DNA from: Halocaridina rubra
Taxonomy: Eukaryota; Arthropoda; Malacostraca; Decapoda; Atyidae
Direction: 5' to 3'
DNA length: 64,000 nucleotides
Assembly: GCA_037179515.1 (NCBI GenBank)
Contig: JAXCGZ010020856.1
Coordinates: 85,002-149,001, forward strand
Positions 47,841-63,111 of the stretch are shown piece by piece. A program made the translations under genes and the position numbers. The stretch's first letter is position 1; the number at the start of each line of letters is the position of its first letter. A model generated the notes under the pieces. That model searched no databases and was not told the DNA's origin. It worked only from the letters and a program-made list of their open reading frames with translations.

Positions 47841-49611
47841 CAAGGTAAAAGAACAGGTTTTAAGGCTAAAGAGAGCGGATGGAAGCATCACTGAGACGGA
47901 CGAAGAGATCTGCAAAGAATTGAACAAGGAGTTTCAGTCAGTATTTACAGTAGAAAATACCCCACCCCCTCAGATTGCAGTGATAGAAGCTCAAGGGCCG
48001 GTATTAGAGAACATCAACCTTACAGCCACAGAGGTATGCAAGGCGCTGATGGATTTAGATGTTCATAAAGCTACAGGTCCTGATGACATATCCCCTCATG
48101 TGCTTAAAAAATGCGCAAACACAATATCAGTGGCACTAAGTATCATATTTAAGGAGTCATTGGAGTCGGGGGAGATTCCAAGATGCTGGAAACAAGCAAA
48201 TGTGATACCTATCTTCAAAAAGGGAAGGAGGGATACGGCTCTGAACTATAGACCAGTTTCCTTGACCAGCATAGTTTGCAAACTTATGGAGAAACTACTA
48301 AGGAAACATATCTCTCTTCACTTGGAATCCTTCAACTTTTTGTCAGTGAGGCAACATGGCTTCAGAGAAGGAAGATCAACAGTAACAAACTTATTAGAAT
48401 TTTATGATGAGGTAAGCCAAATCTTACAGGAAAGAGAGGGTTGGGCAGATTGCATATTCCTAGACTTCCAGAAAGCGTTTGACACTGTTCCACATGGGAG
48501 ACTTATTAGGAAGCTGCAATCAATGGCTAGAATAGGTGGAAATGTCTTGGAATGGATAAAAACTTACTTAGAAGGAAGGGAACAGAGGGTTAGAGTAAGA
48601 CACTCAGTGTCTGAATGGAGAAGAGTTAGTAGTGGAGTTCCACAGGGTTCAGTTTTAGGGCCACTTTTGTTCCTTGTATATGTAAATGACCTACCAGAGT
48701 CTGTAAATTCATTCATGAATATGTTTGCAGATGATGCAAAGATTGTGAAGAAAGTAAAAAACGAGAACAATGGTAGAGAACTTCAGGAGGATCTAAATAA
48801 TCTGCATGAGTGGTCAGAAAAGTGGCTAATGAAATTCAATACCTCAAAATGTAAGGTAATGAGAATGGGTACAAGTGCAAGAAGGCCCAAGCTTGACTAC
48901 TCGGTGGCTGGAGTACAGCTTCAGGAGACAGAAAATGAGAGAGATCTAGGAGTAAACATATTGGCAGATTTGTCTCCAGAAATACATATAAATGGCGTAG
49001 TAAGGGCAGCATATGCGTTCTTATCAAATGTAAGGGTAGCCTTCAGGCACATGGACAAGGAAATGTTCAGAAATATTTATGTAACCTATGTGAGGCCAAA
49101 ACTCGAATATGCAGCCCCCTTTTGGAATCCGCACTTGAAAAAGCACATAGCTAAGCTTGAAAAAGTTCAAAGACATGCCACGAAACTGGTGCCAGAAATA
49201 CGCAATCTCGGTTATGATGAGAGGCTGAGGGAATTAGACTTGCCATCACTCGAAGCTAGAAGAGTAAGGGGGGATATGGTGACAGTCTTTAAATTCCTTC
49301 ATGGTTATGATAGAGTGGATAGGGATCGATATTTCGATATGGCTGGCTCTAGAACTAGAGGTCATAGTTTGAAGCTTCGGAAGAAAACTTGTTTGCAGGA
49401 TGTAAGGAAATACTTTTTCAGTGTAAGAGTAGTTGATAATTGGAATTCGCTAAGCGAGGAGGTAGTTAATGCTACCTCAATCCATAGTTTTAAGGACAGG
49501 TATGATAAGTATCACTAAGTCTAAAAATGGAACCGATCAGGAGACGGGAAGATACGAGCTTTGGGCTCTTTCCCGTAAACACAATTAGGTAATCACAATT
49601 AGGTAATCACT
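47841..49611 (+). mobile_element. LINE family B copy, 5' truncated, recent
   Basis: Plus strand, inserted into LINE A. It starts inside ORF2, carries an intact 532-residue frame, and ends in a 3' UTR with two tandem copies of AATTAGGTAATCAC. Antisense to Vang. The lack of any stop indicates a young insertion. Confidence 0.85.
47920..49518 (+). CDS. LINE B reverse transcriptase, 532 residues, intact
   Basis: The longest clean frame in the window. In order: ATGPDDISPHVLKKCANTIS, CWKQANVIPIFKKGRRDTAL, NYRPVSLTSIVCKLMEKLLR, QHGFREGRSTVTNLLEF, FLDFQKAFDTVPHGRLIRKL, SSGVPQGSVLGPLLFLVYVN and NMFADDAKIVKKV (catalytic FADD near 48,724), then a thumb and a C-terminal domain with YVRPKLEYAAPFWNP and VVDNWNSLSEEVV. 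This is the polymerase of a CR1/Jockey-type LINE. The true ORF2 would begin further upstream with an endonuclease, which this 5' truncated copy has lost; the ATG at 47,920 is internal. Confidence 0.9.
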   Translation: MNKEFQSVFTVENTPPPQIAVIEAQGPVLENINLTATEVCKALMDLDVHKATGPDDISPHVLKKCANTISVALSIIFKESLESGEIPRCWKQANVIPIFKKGRRDTALNYRPVSLTSIVCKLMEKLLRKHISLHLESFNFLSVRQHGFREGRSTVTNLLEFYDEVSQILQEREGWADCIFLDFQKAFDTVPHGRLIRKLQSMARIGGNVLEWIKTYLEGREQRVRVRHSVSEWRRVSSGVPQGSVLGPLLFLVYVNDLPESVNSFMNMFADDAKIVKKVKNENNGRELQEDLNNLHEWSEKWLMKFNTSKCKVMRMGTSARRPKLDYSVAGVQLQETENERDLGVNILADLSPEIHINGVVRAAYAFLSNVRVAFRHMDKEMFRNIYVTYVRPKLEYAAPFWNPHLKKHIAKLEKVQRHATKLVPEIRNLGYDERLRELDLPSLEARRVRGDMVTVFKFLHGYDRVDRDRYFDMAGSRTRGHSLKLRKKTCLQDVRKYFFSVRVVDNWNSLSEEVVNATSIHSFKDRYDKYH

Positions 49612-50330
49612 CAACAAACTAATTCCTCTAAAACTACTACACTCATACTAATCTCCTTTCCCTTTGTAAAGTGAAACTACACATGCACTCCTCCAATCAA
49701 CTGGGACCCTCCCTTTCCTGAAACATACATTCAACATGACACTCATCTATCCCTGGTGCTTTATCTGCTTTCAATGTTCTCAATGTCAAATATACCTGCT
49801 CTTTTGTTGTTTCTCTATCATTCTCATCACCTAACATTGGCATTCTCAATTCGTTTCCCACAGCCACAATCTCTGCCTCTCTATCATCTTCCTCATCAAG
49901 CAGATTCTTGAAATATTCAGCCCATCTCTCTCTCACCTTTATTTCATCTACTAGCAATTGCCCATATGCTCCTTTCACCCTCTCCTCCCAACCATACTCG
50001 CCTTTTCTCACTCTTTTCACTTCCTTCCAAAACATCTTATTATTCCATTCAAAATTCTCAGACAAGCATCTGCCCCATCTTACATCCACTTCTCTCTTTG
50101 CCTCCCTCACCACGTGCTTCACCAACCTCCTCTATGCACAAAACCTTTCTTACGCCTCTACATTACCTACCTGCAACCATATCTCAAACTCCTGCTTCTA
50201 TTCAGCTATTACTGCACTCACCTGCTCATTCCACCATTCACTACCTTTCCTCTTACGTCCACCAGTTACTCTCCTTCCACACACTGCCTCGGCACACTTC
50301 ATAACTTCCTCCTTGAAATAATACTCATAT
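49612..50330 (-). pseudogene. LINE A protein, N-terminal block
   Basis: A 142-residue frame (50,125-49,697) reading VVREAKREVDVRWGRCLSEN, MFWKEVKRVRKGEYG, WAEYFKNLLDEEDDREAEIV and ADKAPGIDECHVECMF. It is the region between endonuclease and polymerase, ending with the K-A-x-G-x-D motif that opens the reverse transcriptase. Broken before and after. Confidence 0.75.
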
Positions 50331-53112
50331 AATGAAGTGATATCATGACCTATATAACTGTTAACAAATTATTCACTTCAACATTCAATGGCTTCATATC
50401 AGCTCTGAGAGACTAAGTAATCTATAGATTTTACTAAACCCAAAATGACTGTCAGCTTAGTATTTTATTTAAAGCCTATACAGTATATGGAATTAATGGT
50501 ATCATATATAGGGGGTCCTCGACTTACGTCAGAACTCCTTACCTAAAACAGGATTTCAGTGTAAGTCTGAAGACACCTGAGTAAGCACCTATGCTAAAGC
50601 AGTAATAAAGTTTCTCCCTTTTCCATGCTTTTCACTATCTCTAATTTCACTTCCATGTTAATGGCTTTCTTTTTCTTCAAAGTAATATCATATTCTTTAT
50701 GCCTGGGAGACATAATACAGGCCAAAAAGTATCGAAATAGAAGCAAAATTATTTATGGGAAATGCATTGTAACCATGAAACATCATAACTCGAGGACACT
50801 GTAAACCGATGACCCACTGTATCTATATTTATAACCAAAGTTGACAAATTTAACTTACTGAAATATAAATATCAAATAAGAGATTGAAATTAATTGATAT
50901 ATACCATCCAATAATGGTAATTACAAATATATGACTCCTTAACAGAAAGTTATTTGAAAATTACAAACTTCAATTAACGAGCTTTTTGCTTAGTGCCTCA
51001 ATAATACTACAACGTAACACAATGACAAATCCACTCCTATAACTAAAATACATATTACTGACAGGAACATAGTTTTGCCTGATCATATTCCATAACTAGA
51101 CATATGGCTTACTGGGCATGCTCCAGCTACCTCCTACCCACTCGGTTCAGTTTACTGATAAGCAGTCACTTTATATAATGTTCCATTTTGCACATACCAT
51201 TCACTTTAAGTCAAAATTTCACATAATAAACATTGACTTGCCTAATCCCTAGACCTCATTCTTAGTACTGTATAGTCTTTACATCTAGGAATCAGTAAGC
51301 CTAACAAAAATTAAGTGGAGATACTAAATCAGAGTGGATGAACTGTGTATAACATCTTGGATAAAGGCAGGAGATACTTCCGAAGTTTTAAAATTATGAA
51401 ATCTAAATGGGCTAGGGGGGTGATAATAAGTATAAGAAAGACAAAAAGAGTATCAATATCCTGAAATACAAGCTATATTTTCAAACAAATAACATAAAAT
51501 TAATAGAAAAGAGAATGCATAACAAATACAATCATTCTTAATAACCTCAAATTTTCATTTCATTCACAGCCCAACACTCATACCAGTACAATGCTATTCA
51601 AGCAACAATCATCCTGATATACCTGAACTTTACTTATTTTGATACTCTGCAAGAAACCCTCAATGAACAACAACATACTTTGAAGCTTTGTTGAAACTCT
51701 TGTTATACAGTCATACTGCAGCAAGGATTTTTCTAGCCCCCCAGATACCTCATACTGACTCATAAGCTATACCGGTCAGCCTTATCTCTGTATTCATCTC
51801 TTCCCAATCCTTGATGGCCTTCCTCATCTCATGCATTTTCACAAAAACACTTTCTTCACCTAACACACTCTTCATGATATGATCAGCCATTGAGGCTTTA
51901 TATCACACTGGCCATGAGGCTATCATCATCTAAGAACAGCAGCTTTATCACGTTCCAGCATCACAATTTCAACACAAACTTCAAATCTATTAGTGAACAT
52001 GTAATATGGCACTTCTGCAAGGCTATGGGATCTTAGATACTGGCCATTCCTAAACCTAATGAATATTGAGGACTTATACTTTGATGTGGAGGAATAGAGC
52101 AGGATGACCCAGCTTTGATTGGCTCTTGACTGTGGATTTTTTATGATTAAACCTTTACAGCTAATTTTGCAAACATATGATATCATGACATAATATACCT
52201 GGTATTTTCCTAAACTACTTCATTAACTACTTGAAACCTCTTTATACCCACATCAGAGTACATCTCACTCCATTTCTTATATGAAGGACACCATTTAATC
52301 CTTCTATCTAACTTCTAGCATATCTTCTCTAACTCAGTATATACTACATGCAGAAGAACCCTTTCTCGAATTGACATAGCACACATCTGCAGGGTAAGCA
52401 CATGGGATATGCAACCTCTCAACAAAACCCATGATATGATGCTAAACCCACACTTACGATGCTAAAATGGGCTAGAACTTTTCAGCCGTCATTCTCTCAT
52501 GCACTTTCTGAGATACACATTTAAATCAAAATTACCAATCCTGCATAATCATTTCACCCATTATTTTTGGGTTCTCATCCACACTTGATTTTCATATCGC
52601 CAAAGGACTAAAACAGCCACACTGCCACAAAACATAAAGGATTTCTAAAATATTTTTTCTGGGTAGCCAGGTAGTCTTTCGATACCTAGTCTTGCATCCT
52701 AGTAGGTAATCGGATTTCAAGCAATTCAAACAGAGCCAGAAGAGGTGAGTAAAGTATCTCAGTCAATAGCCTAAAGTCAATGCTCATTTTCCGAGCATGG
52801 TGTAATTATGACAAACCACTTAACTCTAAAAATTTTCAAATTCAATAACCATATGGATGGAATTTTAAAGAGCTTTGCATCTGATACCCTAGCCTCAACA
52901 AAGATCCATGTCTTAAAGACAGCAAGAAAACTTAGTATGATATACTTTTTAAATTATTACACATTATACATATTGCAAAAATAATAATTCGATATACATT
53001 ATTCAAGAATACTGCACGTAGTTTTTCATCGAGTGGATATGATGAAGGACCTATGCAGTTAATCTGTAAAGAAATATTTACATTTCAATTAGAGTCAAGT
53101 TATATCAATTAC
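50331..53112. other. Vang intron; unidentified degenerate coding-like stretch
   Basis: Mostly AT-rich without recognised repeats. Minus-strand frames at 52,186-51,926 and about 51,900-51,770 have protein-like composition (for example MHEMRKAIKDWEEMNTEIRL in one of them) and may be an old transposon, but I cannot name it. Confidence 0.4.
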
Positions 53113-53261
53113 CTGCTTTCTCCATCTGGTGACCTTAGAACCTTGATGCTATACTGCGGTGTAAGATGTCTCAGTTCCAATAAAATCACAGCCAGGTATT
53201 GAATGAAGAGGAGAGCATCAACTAAACTTACAGCAAAGTAAACAATTGAACGATACCTCAC
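53113..53261 (-). CDS. Vang: Vang exon, transmembrane helix 4
   Basis: Acceptor CATATTTCAG, donor GCAG|GTAATT, 149 bp, 49 codons plus two bases of an Arg codon. It encodes [40 protein letters not shown] and VLRSPDGES. The residues [14 protein letters not shown] form a hydrophobic helix, the fourth membrane pass in the VANGL family, and LLELR..PQ..KV..S.DG is the conserved cytoplasmic exit. Confidence 0.95.
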
Positions 53262-54860
53262 CTGAAATATGATGCAAAATATGAGGACATTAAGTGTTTC
53301 TGGATGTATCATAATTAATATCTCAGAAACATAATTAACCTTAAATTCGATACAGCATTAATTAGTAAGGAAGCACATCAGCGAAACACCTCTTAGAAAA
53401 TAACTATATTTCAGGTCATAACTGGACCCATTCTCAAACACTTGTGCTTGAGAAGGGATCCAGTTAGGTCCTGAAGTATAGCATTATTTTCTGTGTTGTT
53501 TCACTGATGGGCTTCCTTACTACGAATCTACAAGTTAATAGATTGAATCCATCATTATCTCTAAATGATCCCTGCCTCATATCTAGGCGCACAGCACTCA
53601 TGCTTTTTCTGCTTGAGTATTGTATAGAATGGATATTACGAGGCATTCATCTAGTCTCCTTGATAAACTCTGCACACAAAAGACACTTTAGAAAACAGAA
53701 ACAAAACCTCCATATATATGTCACAAAAAAAGAGAGGATGCAGATCCGCCTATTATTTCAACACGATTAAGGATAGTTGATGTTTAAGTTTTAAACCCTA
53801 CATACAGGATGCAGATCTCCCTATTATGTCAACACGATTAAGGAAAGTTGATGTTTAAGTTTTAAACCCTACATACCAGCCCATTTGCAGTAGCGAAGAG
53901 GGAAAGAACATTCTACTGATACTACTACTAGATACATCCTAAACTTCATATACAACTGCCTTACCTTCTCTTGTATTATATTCCATATCCAATGTATTCC
54001 TTACCTATGGTTATCCTTTATCCTGAAGAATACTTTTTTATCTAGTCATTCATGCAAAAAGCACTCTTGGAAAAATATTTTCTACGTGATGTGTACCATC
54101 TTCCATTGCTTGACAAATTTTCTTTACACTATTGTGTGCATTAACTATACCTTAAATTAGGCGAACATACTATATGACATATATTGTATTAACTTCTGAA
54201 TTAAAGATCTTAGGAAAGCAACTTCTTCCTCTGACGATCAACATTATTACAGAAACATTTTTATCTCATTGCCATAATAAAAAGATGACCATACTATCAG
54301 TAAACTAGTACAGTACATCTAAGACAACACCGTAACTGCACATCACTACAAAAACAATAATATAAGTGCGACGTAATACAGCACAGAGTTACAGAAGCAA
54401 GATGTTACTACAAGCAACACAATCATATCCATGATAAAACAAAAAAACACTATGGGCGACTGCTCAAAAAGTAAGTTATATGGGATACGTAGCATACCTC
54501 TAGGATGTGTGCAGTACTACCATACCCATTTTGAAAAAACACCAACAACAATGACTTACAAAGCACATAAACAACGCGTGCAGCAGGAGAACTCCTAATG
54601 TGCAATACAAAATTTTCTTAAGCCACAGAATCATTGCTTATTGACTGTGAACCAAATTTTTATTTCATATTTAATCAATTACAAACACAATGGACCAAAG
54701 CCAAGATATGCAAACCACAAAGTCTGTGAGGTGACTCTATAGTGATATTTTCTAATGGAACAGTGGTTATCTATTCTATATTCTAATATCATGAAAGAAA
54801 ATAGTAAAAGAAAGAAAAATTACAGCTATTAAATGCTAAGTAGGGAAATCGCGGTCTTAC
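53262..54860. other. Vang intron
   Basis: No mobile element recognised. A 71-bp unit beginning AGGATGCAGATC is present twice in tandem at 53,735-53,877. Confidence 0.6.
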
Positions 54861-54984
54861 CTCCTCCTTATTCTCCATTATGCGTACAACATAAAAGAGC
54901 CAAAAAGAAAATGTGAATACGAAGATTAACATAGTAACTAATGCTCGGAAGATGAATATCCTGGGCATCGTGGCCTTGGGCTGC
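54861..54984 (-). CDS. Vang: Vang exon, transmembrane helix 3
   Basis: Acceptor CTTATTGTAG, donor GAG|GTAAGA, 124 bp: one base closing a codon, then 41 codons. It encodes QPKATMPRIFIFRALVTMLI and FVFTFSFWLFYVVRIMENKE. The family has RRPKASLPRVF before a hydrophobic helix ending YWLFYGVRI; the match identifies the third membrane pass. It is the most upstream exon that I can find; the exon with helix 2 must lie further right. Confidence 0.93.
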
Positions 54985-55726
54985 CTACAATAAGAAAAAA
55001 ATATAAATTATAGCACAGAATAAAAGACTTTGATAAGTAAGAAGTATTATGCGAAACTAATTATAAGTGACAATTACTTAAACGATATTACTACATACAT
55101 AGCACAAAAAAATTACTGGCTCAAAACATGAGTTGATTCTCATCTACAATGAGACACTTTCTAAATTCTCATTGAGAAAGAGCAGATGTAGTCACATTTC
55201 CATTATGATTAACAAAAAAACTCTCTTTGCACAGCTAAAACAATATTAATCTTGGGAAAATTATTTCCCGATATCATAAAGGACAAGCACTGAACAAAAC
55301 TGACCCCTCAAGAATGTTTGAGGGGTAGGTATTTTGTGTGATAGATTTATGATTAAAAATATCAGAATAAACAAGGTTATTTAGTCCTGCGAAAGATAAA
55401 TAACCTATTTTTGTTCTAAACATGTATTTCTAATATATAATGAGCCTTGAAATAAGGCATGGTGTTTCAACGTAACCCTGTCACACAGGATAGCTACACC
55501 TTGTTGAAATATGCAATGCAGCCATTCACTTAGGAGCAGAGACTATTTGTTCAATAATCATAAATTTTTTTCTTTTTCTTTGGCATAGAGAAATTGCTTT
55601 TTAAGCAAAATAAGCAAGTCGACATAAAGTTCTTATTAAAATACGGCCAGACTGTAACTACAGCTTTCAAATAAATCAGCAATCATATATGAGGAAGCCC
55701 CTGCATAAATAAAGTAATATAATATA
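54985..55726. other. Vang intron start region, no feature seen
   Basis: AT-rich, non-repetitive as far as I can tell. No earlier Vang exon found. Confidence 0.5.
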
Positions 55727-58084
<2,358 letters not shown>

Positions 58085-58219
58085 TGATCCTTCGCTCTAT
58101 CGTGTTTCTTCCCTCGCGAATTCACTGTATCGCGATTTTTTTTTTTTCCTTTTTTTGGGGGGGGTATATGCAAAAATATTAAACTATTAAAAGAATTAAA
58201 ATTTTCAATATTTTCATTT

Positions 58220-58930
58220 TTTTATTGAAAAAAAAAATTTCATTATTTAATTGATAAAAAAATTTATTTCCCAGCCTACGAATAATAAAACAGTAAGAAA
58301 TAGTAAAAAAACAAATTTCAACATGTAACTCTGCACCATAGAAAGTACGATACCGGTATCAGCGCTTTGGAAAACGCAAAGGGTCGCACCTACGTGAGCT
58401 AGCATATATTAAAATTTCCAGTAGTTTCATGATTTTATTGATAAAAAAACGTATTTCTTAGCCTAAGAATAATAAAACCGAAAAAAATAGTAAAAAACAT
58501 AAATACTAACAGTACTGCACCATGTAAAATACGATACCAGTATCAGCGTTTCGGAAAACGAAAAGGGTCGCACCTACGTGAGCTAGTACATATTGAAATT
58601 TTTATTATTTTATTGATAAAACAAGTATTTCCTAGCCTAAGAGTATTAAAACAGTAAAATATAGTAAAAACCATAAATTTAGATATATAACTCACAATAT
58701 TGCATCATGTGAAATACTGTCCGATAGCGCACAACGTATTGGGGTCGCACCTACGTGAGCTAGCATATATATTAAAATTTCCAGTAGTTTCATGATTTTA
58801 TTGATAAAAAAACGTATTTCTTAGCCTAAGAATAATAAAACAGTAAAAAATAGTAAAAAACATAAATACTAACAGTATTGCACCATGTAAAATACGATAC
58901 CGATATTAGCGTTTCGGACAAAGGCTCGCA
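58220..58930. repeat. ~190-bp diverged tandem repeat, about four copies
   Basis: Units recur with CCTAAGAATAATAAAAC at 58,267 to 58,826 and GGTCGCACCTACGTGAGCTAG. Similar pairs or singles occur at 60,050-60,360, 62,090-62,600, 62,690-62,850 and 63,420-63,960, in the other family members. Confidence 0.85.
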
Positions 58931-59145
58931 CCTACGTGAGATAGTTCATGGAATGCTATTGGCTGAAAGAGTGAGTGATCTTTATCATGGGGTCTGATTG
59001 GCTTTTTCATTGAAGTTTGGTTCTCCCACCATCTTCCACTGTCTCGCCTCACTCGTTCAGCCTAACTCACGTGTGCGCTGTTCACGTTGTGCTACTTAAT
59101 ACGTTTTGCTTGTGATTATTTTACTCGCGTATTTTAACCTTTGCA

Positions 59146-59304
59146 ATGCCTCCCAAGCATCCTTCATCTTCTAAGGCTTTTGGTAGTGAGCCTAAGTGGC
59201 AAAGGAAGACGTTAACCATAAGAGATAAGGTGAAACTCTTAGATATGTTGAAAGAAGGTAAAAGGTTTACGGATGTCGGCCGCTATTTTGGCCTCAATGA
59301 ATAA
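59146..59304 (+). pseudogene. Pogo/Tigger transposase N-terminus, truncated (E2)
   Basis: 52 residues: MPPKHPSSSKAFGSEPKWQR then LTIRDKVKLLDMLKEGKRFT and VGRYFGLNE, then TAA. This matches the start of the CENP-B-type helix-turn-helix of Tigger and Jerky-like transposases, where the first DNA-binding helix begins with KVKLLDML. The second helix, the second DNA-binding domain and the DDE catalytic domain are missing. The frame is cut at a position shared with E3. Confidence 0.8.
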
Positions 59305-59766
59305 CAGCCGTAAAGGTGTTATTGGCTGCGGAATAATTTCCTCTGGCATCTACAAACTCATTACCACCTCATTCATGGTAACTTTACCTATCACGTACAT
59401 ATAAATTTACGTTGCATGCTGTTATTTATAAAGTAAAGGGTGGTTTTTTAACAGTGCAGGGAGGGTTTATACAGTAAACGTAAAAATAATTGTAAAATAC
59501 CGATGTACATGAGTATGTCATGTCATTACCACCTCATTCACAGTAAATTTATCTATCACTTTCATATAAATTTACGCTTGAATGCTGTTATTTATGAAGT
59601 AAAGGGTGGTTTATTAACAGTACAGGGAGGGTTTATACAGTTTATACAGTGTAAACTTAAAAATAAATTAAAATATCTATGTACATATAGGGTGATCCTA
59701 CTTCGCGAAAATTCCTGTCTCGCGCCGGGTCCCGGAACCAAACCTTCGCGATAAATGAAGGAACAC

Positions 59767-61197
<1,431 letters not shown>

Positions 61198-61277
<80 letters not shown>
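61198..61277. repeat. (TA)n between elements E3 and E4
   Basis: About 80 bp of TA between two element ends. Confidence 0.97.
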
Positions 61278-61280
<3 letters not shown>

Positions 61281-61758
61281 TGTTACCCCGCTGTATCGCG
61301 CTTCTTGGTTCGCGGTCTCACTCTATCGCGGTTTTTTTTTTGGATAAATTATTATTTTATTTTATGGGTATACGCAAAAATATTAAAATATTGAAAAAAA
61401 AACGTTTTCAGTATTTTCATTTTTTTTTTAAATTTACGTTGCGTGCTGTTATTTATCATGTAAAGGGTGTTTTTTTAACAGTGCAGGGAGGGTTTATACA
61501 GTACGTAAATGAAAAAATAATTGTAAATGAGCATGTATGTCAAGTCATTATCACCTCAATCACCGTAATTTTTCTATCACTTTCATAAAAATTTACTTTG
61601 CTTGCTGTTATTTATAATGTAAAGGGTGTTTTTTTAACAGTGCAAACGTAAAAATATATTAAAATATCTATGTACATATAGGCGGATCCTACTTCGCGGA
61701 TTTCCTGGTTCGCGGTGGGTCACGGAACCGAACTACCGCGATAAGTGAGGCAACACTG
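61278..61758. mobile_element. Pogo/Tigger-like element E4, short
   Basis: 481 bp. Left end CATTGTTACCCCGCTGTATC, right end (reverse complement) CAGTGTTGCCTCACTTATCG. Only two 160-bp-like monomers lie inside. Its ends resemble E1 more than E2 or E3. Confidence 0.75.
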
Positions 61759-62144
61759 TATAGTAATCCCTAGCTATATCGCGGTTCACCTATCGCGGAT
61801 TAACTGTATCGCGGTTTTTTTTTGGCGATTTTTTTTCTGGGTATATACGAAAATATTAAAATTTTAAAAAATAAAAATTTTCAGTATTTTCATTACAGTG
61901 TTCCTCCGCTTATTCGCGTTTCTTGGTTCGCGTTCTCGCTGTATCGCGGTTTTTTTTTTTTGGATAAATTATTATTTTATTTTATGGGTATATGCAAAAA
62001 TATTAAAATATAAAAAAAAAAAAAATTCTCAGTATTTTCATTTTTTTTATTGAAAAAAACATATTTCATTATCTAATTGATAAAAAAAAATTATTTCCCA
62101 GCCTACGAATAATAAAACAGTAAAAAAGAGTAAAAAACATAAAT

Positions 62145-62335
62145 TTCGATAGATATATAGATAGATAGATACGTTTATTGACCACCTTTTTGAAAAGTAC
62201 AGTATAATCTTTACAAAAGGAGTATTTGGTCCAAATTACAATGAATAAATAATAGATTTTGTACAATCATCAATTAAGTAAATGAATTTTATATTAATAT
62301 ACATTGTACTAAGAACTGAATGATATACGTACGTA
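62145..62335 (-). mobile_element. Short retroposon with GATA tail inside E6
   Basis: Interrupts a ~190-bp unit between CATAAATTTCGATAG and ATAAACTCACAG, which are contiguous at 58,675 in E2. On the minus strand it ends CAATAAACGTATCTATCTAT, a simple-repeat tail typical of SINE or LINE 3' ends. Family unknown. Confidence 0.65.
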
Positions 62336-62961
62336 CAGTATAAACTCACAGAATTGCATCATGCGAAATAGTGTTCGATAGCGTACAATGTATAAAGGTC
62401 GCAGCTACGTGAGCTAGAATATATATTTATATTTCCAGTAGTTTCATGATTTCATTGATAAAAAAAACGTATTTATTACCCTAAGAATAATAAAAGAGTA
62501 AAATATAGTAAAAAACATAAATACTAACAGTATTGCACCATGTAAAATACGATACCGCTATCAGCGTTTCAGACAAAGACTCGTTCAGTCTAACTCACGT
62601 GTGCGCCGTTCACGTTGTGCTTATTAAACGTTTTGCTTGTGTTCAATAGCGTACAATGTATTGGGGTCGCAGCTACGTGAGCTAGCATATATATTTATAT
62701 TTCCAGTAGTTTCATGATTTTATTGATAAAATAAAATGTATTTCTTAGCCTAAGAATAATAAAACAGTAAAAAATAGCAAAAAATATAAATACCAACAGT
62801 ATTGCAACGTGTAAAATACGATACCGCTATCAGCGTTTCGGACAAAGGCTTCCACCATCTTCCATTGTCTCGCCTCACTCGTGTGCGCCATTCACGTTGT
62901 GCTTATTATTATTAATATGTTTAGCTTGTGATTTTTTTACTCGCATATTTTAACCTTTGCA

Positions 62962-63111
62962 ATGCCTCCCAAGAATTCTTCATCTTCTAAGGCTTCTTGT
63001 AGTGAGCCTAAGTGGCAAAGGAAAATGTTAACCATTGTAGATAAAGTGAAACTCTTAGATATGTTGAAAGAAGGAAAAAAGTTTGTGGATTTCGGCCGCT
63101 ATTTTACGTAA
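62962..63111 (+). pseudogene. Pogo/Tigger transposase N-terminus, truncated (E6)
   Basis: 49 residues: MPPKNSSSSKASCSEPKWQR, then KVKLLDMLKEGKKFVDFG and RYFT before TAA. Same domain as in E2 and E3, but it is cut a few codons earlier, where the sequence jumps to ACGTAAACG of the 160-bp monomer. A separate deletion. Confidence 0.75.

Larger units (their letters stand above)
43170..50330 (-). mobile_element. LINE family A copy, split by LINEs B and C
   Basis: Minus strand inside the 10-kb Vang intron. Three blocks belong together by order and orientation: 50,330-49,612 (protein upstream of and entering the reverse transcriptase), 47,840-47,654 (reverse transcriptase middle), 44,462-43,170 (reverse transcriptase end and 3' tail). 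The intervening blocks are LINE B (plus, 47,841-49,611) and LINE C (minus, 44,463-47,653). The 3' end has a stretch reading LPGYLVGDPSRVEGGE and a TATGTA/ATT tail near 43,170-43,200. Clade not settled. Confidence 0.75.

Noticed and set aside
49908..50332. Three overlapping plus-strand Ser/Leu/Pro-rich frames
   Set aside because: Shadows of the LINE A protein on the minus strand.
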